Shown here: positions 57,916 through 64,000 of the stretch, in pieces
How positions within the stretch are numbered: position 1 is the first letter of the stretch
How the letters are laid out: every line of letters begins with the position of its first letter
NCBI GenBank assembly: GCA_029298735.1
Contig: JANSLP010000006.1
Coordinates: forward strand, 351,990 to 415,989
Direction: 5' to 3'
DNA from: Ophiostoma sp. CBS 140.51
Taxonomy: Eukaryota; Ascomycota; Sordariomycetes; Ophiostomatales; Ophiostomataceae
Length of the DNA stretch: 64,000 nucleotides
The notes under the pieces: model-generated
What the model saw: only the letters and a program-made list of their open reading frames with translations
What the model was told of the DNA's origin: nothing
The model's database searches: none
Program-made: the position numbers and the translations under genes

Positions 57916-58375
57916 ATGGATTCACCGGATATCCACATAGACAGCCTCTCTTGGATCCCGCCAGCCGATGAAGTCACCATTCGCAAGGAGCTCGTCGGCC
58001 AGCTCTTCCAAAACATTTTGAAGACTATGCCGGGGCTGAAATTCAGCTTCAACATGTGCAGATTTCGACGCTTCTTCTCAGCCTTCGAGATTTTGTGGCC
58101 TCCACCGACCCAAGGCTTGTGCAGTGGAACGGCACCAGTCTTTAGAGGAGGTCTCCTTGGCGGACTGGAAAGCATGAATGATCTCGTTCGTTACTGTGAG
58201 TCTTCTCAGCCACCCGTTTCTGTCGAGGTCACGCTCCAAAACTAAACTAACGGAATATATCTGACCAGTTCGGCAGGGGAAGCACCCAGATGCTGCCAGC
58301 AAAAAGGGAAAGACACCAGGAAAAGAGCCACAGCCCGTTGAGACGCTGGCAACCGAGGCAGCAGACTCAGTCTAG
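57916..58375 (+). CDS. Small hypothetical protein, two exons
   Basis: I do not recognise a family. Exon 1 57916-58195 and exon 2 58269-58375 join across a 73 nt intron with GTGAGT donor, CTAAC sequence and CTGACCAG acceptor. The result is a closed 128 aa frame (MDSPDIHIDSLSWIPPADEV to LATEAADSV). Splicing replaces an unspliced tail with a hydrophilic Lys/Pro/Ala-rich end containing FRQGKHPDAASKKGKTPGK. The start ATG has a favourable CAACAATGG context. The body has an amphipathic segment (IRKELVGQLFQNILKTMPG) and a basic/aromatic patch. No signal peptide or membrane span is seen. It could also be a fragment of a longer or decayed gene. Confidence 0.5.
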
Positions 58376-58851
58376 ATTTTGATCTTGCCTTTACCAATCT
58401 AATGGGGAAGCTGCTTGTTGACATTCAGAAGACACTGGGCACGAAGGCGAGCATGAGCCAGGGGCTTTTTGGGAAGAAAAGAAAAAGAAAAACTTTATAC
58501 ACACTTATTCACTATACAAAGTTACGGAAACAGATATCAAATAAAAGTATTGATTATGCATTGTCTCCTGCACTGTGTGAAAAAGTGCACAAAAAGGTAA
58601 ATGATGCGTGTACTTGCTTAATCTTAATAAGCATAGCTGCTCATCGCCCCTGCCCTACGCCCACAACTGGTTTCCTATAATCGATATTACCCTTTTAGGA
58701 AATCTATTTTTACCACTTTTGATAATCTAATCTGAGAGTCCAGCAATCCTTCTTCCATCTCCGAACATTTTCATCTCTTCTCGTCTTCCTACCAACCATC
58801 TCCACTACGGTCGATTCGCTTCTATATTTATAGACACTTTCTTGTCACTTT
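58376..58851. other. AT-rich spacer
   Basis: A promoter region with several TA-rich stretches (58490-58570, 58680-58730). No gene is seen. Confidence 0.5.
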
Positions 58852-59475
58852 ATGCACCTTCTCGACAGCCATCACCCTACCAAGATGGCTACACAAAACG
58901 ACAAAAATGGCCAAAATGGCCAAATTAGTAACGGGAATGGCACACCCGTCCATTTGGCCACGACAGAACCTACGACTCTGTCGGCCCCGGACCCAAAGAC
59001 AGTTCTACCTCTTCTTACTCCACCGGCCGACGAAGAAGCCGAAGCGTATTACATTACGTTCCCCTCTCGCCCGCGCCTCATGGGCCGCACATCGTCGGGC
59101 ACCGATCCATTTGAATTCAAGATCCTCAAGAACGGACTAAATCCCGAATTCCAGTATATGGTGATGTCTGATATCGGAAACCACAAGATCAAAAAGGTGT
59201 GGAACGACGTCGAACCGCTTGTTTTAGATTCTCTCGAGAGCCTGCCCTGGGCCTCTGTTTATATTTTGCGCATTGGGAAAAACAATGTCGTGCCAGAGCT
59301 GCATCCAGTCGTGGTCTGGGTCGGCATTGAGACCGCTTATGCCGCTAGTGTATCATGGGACGACGTGGCGCTGGCTCTGCGAAAGTGCCGGGTGGTTCTC
59401 GACAAGGCTGGACTCACAGACGTGGAGGTCGAGGTGCGATCTGCCGATGTGGTGACTCTGGAGGGACATTCTTAA
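58852..59475 (+). CDS. Hypothetical fungal protein
   Basis: Single exon of 207 aa from ATG 58852, or 196 aa from ATG 58885, whose context (CCAAGATGG) is better. The first 50 residues are Asn/Gly/Gln/Thr-rich and disordered. From about residue 60 the protein looks folded: YYITFPSRPRLMGRTSSGTD, then a region predicting alternating strand and helix (WASVYILRIGKNNVVPELHPVVVWVGIE) and a helix ending VVLDKAGLTDVEVEVRSADV. The style resembles a fungal domain of unknown function found in many lineage-specific paralogues, but I cannot name it. No catalytic motif, signal peptide or membrane span is evident. Confidence 0.7.
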   Translation: MHLLDSHHPTKMATQNDKNGQNGQISNGNGTPVHLATTEPTTLSAPDPKTVLPLLTPPADEEAEAYYITFPSRPRLMGRTSSGTDPFEFKILKNGLNPEFQYMVMSDIGNHKIKKVWNDVEPLVLDSLESLPWASVYILRIGKNNVVPELHPVVVWVGIETAYAASVSWDDVALALRKCRVVLDKAGLTDVEVEVRSADVVTLEGHS

Positions 59476-59779
59476 GCAGATAGTACTGATACTGGAAACC
59501 AACAAAAACAACGACAATACACACGGGGGCTCGGCCCAACATTTACATTTTCTTTCAGCAAAAGGCGATTCGAGCGGTGCTATTTTTGAGGATATCATCT
59601 TCAAAGGACTGTTTGATTCTCATATTTTCATCGTTCATTTTGGGAGGGAGGGAGGAACAGGCAGTTGTTCAATTTACGTCTTTTTTTGTTCGTACTAATA
59701 ATGGAAATTTATTTGAGGCCGTAACCTAAAAATAAATCATAGACAGGTTTCTTTGCCTTCACGTTTTGCCAGCATCCTA
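59476..59779. other. Convergent 3' spacer
   Basis: Tail-to-tail spacer between the hypothetical gene and the transporter remnant. I see no gene in it. Confidence 0.5.
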
Positions 59780-60630
59780 TCACAAAGCGACCTCTTCGAC
59801 AGCGCGTGCCCGATCGAGCTCAACCTCGTCCTGAACAACAGCGCCGCCCTTGTCCACTGAAATGACCTCGTCGCCAAAGTTGCCTGCAATCGATTCGAAC
59901 GTCATCTGGTTTGTCTCCTTGACACAGAAGAAGCAAAACACGCCCAGGGCCACCAGTGTACAAATAAAGATCAAATAGTAACGGTAGGTAATGGTCTCAA
60001 AGGCTACGGGCGTCACCTGTGTCAGCCACACAGACGTAATACTCTCACACATGAAAGCGATGGCCGTACCGTAGCCGCGCAATTGGGCAGGGAAGTACTC
60101 GGCGGGAACAGTAAAGACGGTTGAGTTGAAAAAGGAGGCGTAGACGACCGAGTGGATAAAGATGAAAGCGACGCCAGCACGAGCACGGTTGACGTTGCCG
60201 CCGTTGCCGCAGTAGCGAGGCAGGGCCATCCATACCGAAATGACGGCAGCGAAAGCAATGCAGCCAACATATAGTGTGCGCATGCGAGGTCAGCGGTCTG
60301 ATACAAATAGCAGGTTGATAATCTGGCCGACGATGCCCATGATGCCGTAATAGCCGCTGACCAACAGAGCCTGCTTACCTGTGAAGCCTAGGTTGGCATA
60401 CAGCAACGACTAGTAGTTTTGGATGACGAGGGCGCCGCTGAAGATGATTATTTGCATAATGATAATGGCCGTGGCTGTCCGTCGAATATTGCGCGGTGTA
60501 AACAGCTCGACAATGGCATGGCCGACATGGTGGTTCGTGCGAAGGGAGGCCTCGAGCTGCAACTGGGCCTGGATCTCCACCATTTGGCGGCTGATGGACT
60601 CATCGGTCTCGTCCTTGATGGCGAGTCTTT
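59780..60630 (-). pseudogene. MFS sugar transporter remnant, C-terminal half with two stops
   Basis: The minus strand encodes the second half of a sugar-porter family MFS protein in one continuous frame. It starts near KDETDESISRQMVEIQAQLQLEASL (central loop), continues VELFTPRNIRRTATAIIIMQ and NLGFTGKQALLVSGYYGIMG, and ends with the last four membrane segments (VFTVPAEYFPAQLRGYGTAIA, then FVKET-like CVKETNQMTFE). Two in-frame nonsense codons break it: TAG at 60410-60412, where relatives usually have Gln after QNY, and TGA at 60290-60292, where relatives usually have Trp. There is no frameshift. The N-terminal half, with the first membrane segments and the start, is absent upstream. An intron cannot remove the stops without deleting conserved membrane segments. 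Confidence 0.85.
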
Positions 60631-61178
60631 GTTTAGGACAGCCTGGGAAGCCAAAGAAAAGGGGGGGCCACGATGGAACAGCAAAATAACATAGGGGCAA
60701 AAAAAGACGGTCGACGCAGTGATTGACGAGGAAGGGGCGGCACGCACCGCTGTGGTGGTAAAGGATGCTGCACGGAAAGAGCGACCGGAAGGATCACAGT
60801 GCGTACGGTTTCATTGGCTGCGCGGAAGGAGCTTCAGCATGTTGTCTGGTAACTTATTGATATCATTAATCAGTATTTGTATGCTCCGTTCTCGTACACA
60901 GCTTCAGCGTACAGTATATGTGCCGTCGTTGAAGTGAAGAAGATGAAATGAAAAGAAAGTAAGCCAGGCGGTGTGTGTTTAATCGCAGCGTAAGCGAATT
61001 TCGGACGAGTGTGGAGAGTGAGAGTGCAAAGAGAAGGGACACCGGCAAAAGGATGCGGTTGGGCATGTAACACAACAAAACGACTACACAACAACCAGAA
61101 AACACAGAGGAGTATTATCGCCAGAATCCTTCCCCACGACGCATCTAACCCTGACAAATTATGCGTTGTCTTGCGCCC
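60631..61178. other. Spacer at the lost 5' end of the transporter
   Basis: Transporter similarity fades out upstream of about 60620. The sequence shows no first-half transporter segments in any frame and no other gene. Confidence 0.5.
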
Positions 61179-62528
61179 CTAGAATTCATAATATCGGACC
61201 TTGTTTCCACCGAGCATGACATATTGCGGTGGCCCGGTGCGTTGACCGCGCATGGACTCAGAATCTGCTTGTGGATATTGTGTCTCCCGCTCAGGCGTCT
61301 CGGTTCGTTGCGGTGGCGCTGGCTCTACAACATGCTGCGGCCCTGATTCTACCCGTATGTGTTGTTGGACTGGCGTGGCCGCTTGTGGATGTGATGTCGA
61401 GGCTGCCATTTCGATATATTGACTGGCTGTGTCCATCTCGACACGTAGAGGCGCAGCTGGCATCTCAGTGTGTCTTGGCGTACTGCCAATCTCGTGGATT
61501 GGGTGCGGTACAGCTGGCAGGTTCGGTGCAAGTTCAGCGGCCGGAGGCCGCAAAGGACTTTGGGTGGAGGACTGGACGGGTGTGAAACTGCTGAGTGTCG
61601 GTGCTTTCGTCTTTGGCGTACCGGTCCCGTTGAGCTCCGCCATAGGGTACTGTTGGTATAAGTTCTCCGGGGCCGGAGTAGCAGATGCAGGAACCTGGTA
61701 TGCGGCCTGTGCCGGTGCCCAAGCTGCCTGGGCCGCCATCAGCTGGGCCTTCTTGTTGACACGATGGAGGGCGCGGTTCATGTTGCGACGATGGCATTCG
61801 ATGCAGGCCCGGACAAAGAGAAGCATATTGAAAGCGCTGTGGGAAACCGGTCAGGTAAGTATCAGTATCGCCACCAACTTTTGTCGCAATTGCCCGCCAG
61901 GAGAGCTTACACCAGAGGCCAGAGACAGATGGTCAGCGCTAACTCGATGCGCAGGTACAAGGCGTAGCCTTTTGTTTTGTCGGCTGCTGCGGTGTTCAGG
62001 TCCGAAAACCACCAGTAGTCAAACCCAGCATCGAGGACATAGTCCGACGCGATCAGTCCGCCTGCGACGGCGCCAGCGAGCCAGATGATGAGGTGCATTC
62101 CAACATGCGCGCCGGGATGGATGCCGCGATTGCGTCTGACAGCAACCGTAATGAGTTCAGCGATCGGCCAAAAAACAGATAGGAGGCCCTGGCAATGGTG
62201 AGCATTTCGTCCCACCAAAACGCGACAGAACACAAAGACTTACAGGAGGGAAACCCAAGGCCGCATCGACATAGGCAAAGCCAGTGGGATACGGCGTCTG
62301 GGCCGCGATCAACCCGCCACTAAGGCCGGAGACGATGATGCCCGTCACTATGCAGAGACCTTCGAGTGCGATTCTTGCAAACGTCCACTGTCGGCTGCTG
62401 ACGATTTTCCGCGAAACATCTTGGTTGCTGGACGCGACGGGCGCCAGTGGAATGAAGCCCTGGGCCGGTTGGGGGTAGGACTGGTGAGGCAGCGGTTGGT
62501 ATTGCATACTTGCCATGGCTGTCCTCAT
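61179..62528 (-). CDS. Four-TM membrane protein, function unknown
   Basis: Exons 62528-62244, 62188-61911 and 61836-61179, with introns of 55 and 74 nt (GTAAGT and GTAAGC donors), give 406 aa. The second donor sits one GT inside CTGGTGTAAGC, and only that choice keeps frame into AFNMLLFVRACIE. After a Pro/Gln-rich head there are four hydrophobic spans: ARIALEGLCIVTGIIVSGLS, a span across intron 1 (LSVFWPIAELITVAV), HLIIWLAGAVAGGLIAS, and ELALTICLWPLVAFNMLLFV across intron 2. The tail of about 200 residues is Pro/Gln/Thr-rich and probably cytosolic. The four-span plan recalls MARVEL-like fungal proteins, but no diagnostic motif is seen. ATGs at 62516 and 62507 are alternative starts. Confidence 0.75.
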
Positions 62529-63470
62529 AAAGGTAAAGTTGTTATTGGAAATTTCACAAAAGTCGTTTTTCGCATTTGTCGGATGGCAACGTTTGTTAGT
62601 ATGCAAAGATGAGGCTGTTGGGACAGAAGAAAATACGGTAAGAACCGATGAAAGTGAAACTCTCGTCAACAAACACGACACTGACGAGAACCATTATCAG
62701 CGGACAGATATCGTCCAAATTTTATCATCCCCATGTGCCCTCCTGTCCTCCCCTCACGGTCCTCTGTTCTGTTTGGGGATCAGCGTTTGTCTGAGCATCG
62801 GGGTCGCTCGTTTGCTCATTTCGGCAACGATCATCGCAGGGGATGCGCGCACAAAGACGCCTTGCCGGCGTGCAGGGTCTCTGGGGTAGCATCGGCACCT
62901 AATCTGGGCGGGCTCAGCATGATGCTTATTTCCCCTTCAGGCATACGAGTCTTGGTCAGGACGCCTGTCAAAACTACGCCCTTCGTGGACGACATGAACA
63001 GCTACGGCGTTTGTGATTCGTTACAAGTTTTTGATACGATATACGCGGACCAGGGTCCGTTTGCAAGCTGCCACCCAGGCGAGACTGCAATTTTACTTCT
63101 GCAGAACTTGTGTCTGCAACTGCTTGTCAGCGATCATCCACCATGGACAGCCACCTTTCCAAAGGTGATTGTGAAAAAATGGCTGATTGATTGTCAGATC
63201 AATCAATTCAATAAAAGCAACATATAGAGTATCGGAAATCGATAAATGACATCTTCATTTCTCGCCGTGAAAAATAACTTTTCGAAAAGAAATAAAAAAA
63301 TTTTAATTATTAACGAGAAAAAGTTTTACTATCAAAAAGGTCGTACTAAAGTATTATTTTAATACGCGGTAAATAATAATAGAATAGTACAAATCTTTTA
63401 TCGTTTCGATCACCACTTTACTACCTTATTGTCCATCCCGACACCCCGTGCCACCCGCACTGCCGCCGGC
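62529..63470. other. Spacer ending in an AT-rich patch
   Basis: The open frame at 62733-63227 does not start with ATG and lacks a domain. From about 63220 to 63420 the sequence becomes extremely AT-rich, then switches sharply to C-rich sequence. Confidence 0.5.
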
Positions 63471-64000
63471 ATGCCCACCGCCGCGGTCAGCGCGCCACGG
63501 GCCGCTTCGGCACGGCTCCGCGGCATAGCCGCCCCGCCACCCCCGACGACGGCCAATAAGCGCGCTCGGCCTCCCACTGCAGACAGCTTGACACCGGCCG
63601 GCAGCCCATTGCACCGCCCCACGAACGACGTCATCACCGCCCCCGAAAGCCTACAACGCTCCCCGACTAAACGCAGCCGTACGTCGGGCGCCACGACGTC
63701 CGCCACTCCCTCTACGCCGCCCGGCCGAAACGATACACCCACTACCCCCACGATCCCGCAAAACACAGCCACCGAGCACACCACCCGGCCGCTTACCGGA
63801 CCACTCACCACCGCCGTCCCGGAGGACGTTGCCAAGATCTGTGGGATCCCGAATGGACACGCCGACGCCCTCACCACCGCCCTCTCTATCGTATACAAGG
63901 CAGATGACCGCGTGGGTGCGGCCGTTGACACGATCCTGCAACGGCTCTTCTACACCGTCATCTCGCAGGCACACCACGTTGCCACGACACCGCCTCCGGC
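63471..64000 (+). CDS. Partial C-rich open frame at window edge
   Basis: From ATG 63471 the frame stays open for 176 codons to the window end. The translation is Pro/Thr/Ala/Arg-rich with two basic clusters (NKRARPP and SPTKRSRTS) that could be nuclear-localisation signals. A more folded-looking segment follows (EDVAKICGIPNGHADAL, then a helix AVDTILQRLFYTVISQAHH). The coding strand is markedly richer in C than G, unlike the neighbouring genes, and begins right after an AT-rich patch. I recognise no family. A retroelement gag/ORF1-like protein or a lineage-specific gene are both possible. Confidence 0.4.
   Translation, partial: MPTAAVSAPRAASARLRGIAAPPPPTTANKRARPPTADSLTPAGSPLHRPTNDVITAPESLQRSPTKRSRTSGATTSATPSTPPGRNDTPTTPTIPQNTATEHTTRPLTGPLTTAVPEDVAKICGIPNGHADALTTALSIVYKADDRVGAAVDTILQRLFYTVISQAHHVATTPPP

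Noticed and set aside
62733..63227. 164-codon frame before the AT-rich patch
   Set aside because: The frame opens on a non-ATG codon, and there is no domain or codon bias.

Overview
The window looks like nuclear DNA of a filamentous ascomycete (Pezizomycotina, most likely Sordariomycetes). The gene content fits: a VAC8 orthologue, a fungal repressible Na+/phosphate permease, an HsbA-type surface protein, COMPASS Shg1 and a questin-oxidase-like protein. The introns also fit: most are 49-123 nt, start GTANGT or GTGNGT, carry CTAAC/CTGAC branch sites and end YAG. Genes are GC3-biased and separated by long, less GC-rich spacers. The species cannot be named from the sequence alone.

Layout, left to right. 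Positions 1-8170 hold no gene I can support. Positions 8171-16930 hold a secreted histidine acid phosphatase (-), a secreted arylsulfotransferase-like protein (+), a Na+/phosphate symporter (+) and an HsbA-type secreted protein (-), which reads as a small nutrient-scavenging and surface cluster. After a 3.7 kb spacer comes vac8 (+). A mitochondrial block follows: inner-membrane protease IMP1 (-) and mitochondrial IF3 (+) share a 326 bp divergent promoter, then eIF2B delta (+) faces a small complex I accessory subunit (-). Next are a Shg1-domain protein with a huge RD/RE/RS-rich tail (+), a NAP/SET-family histone chaperone (-), an asparaginase-ankyrin fusion (-), TFIIIC subunit tau95 (-), mannitol 2-dehydrogenase (+), PP2A B56 regulatory subunit (+), a questin-oxidase-like protein (-) and a 1347-residue WD-like/inositol 5-phosphatase (-).

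The right end, 57.9-64 kb, looks accessory. It has a small two-exon gene that only appears after splicing (57916-58375), a conserved-looking hypothetical protein, a sugar-transporter pseudogene with two nonsense codons and no N-terminal half, a four-TM protein, an AT-rich patch, and an abruptly C-rich open frame running off the edge.

Functionally, most genes are housekeeping: vacuole, mitochondrion, translation initiation, chromatin, Pol III transcription, phosphatase signalling and phosphoinositides. The phosphatase/permease pair plausibly works together, with the phosphatase releasing phosphate outside the cell and the symporter importing it. No CRISPR array, rRNA, convincing tRNA or intact transposon was found. 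Exon boundaries were placed by hand from splice consensus, frame closure and family resemblance. No database search was possible.
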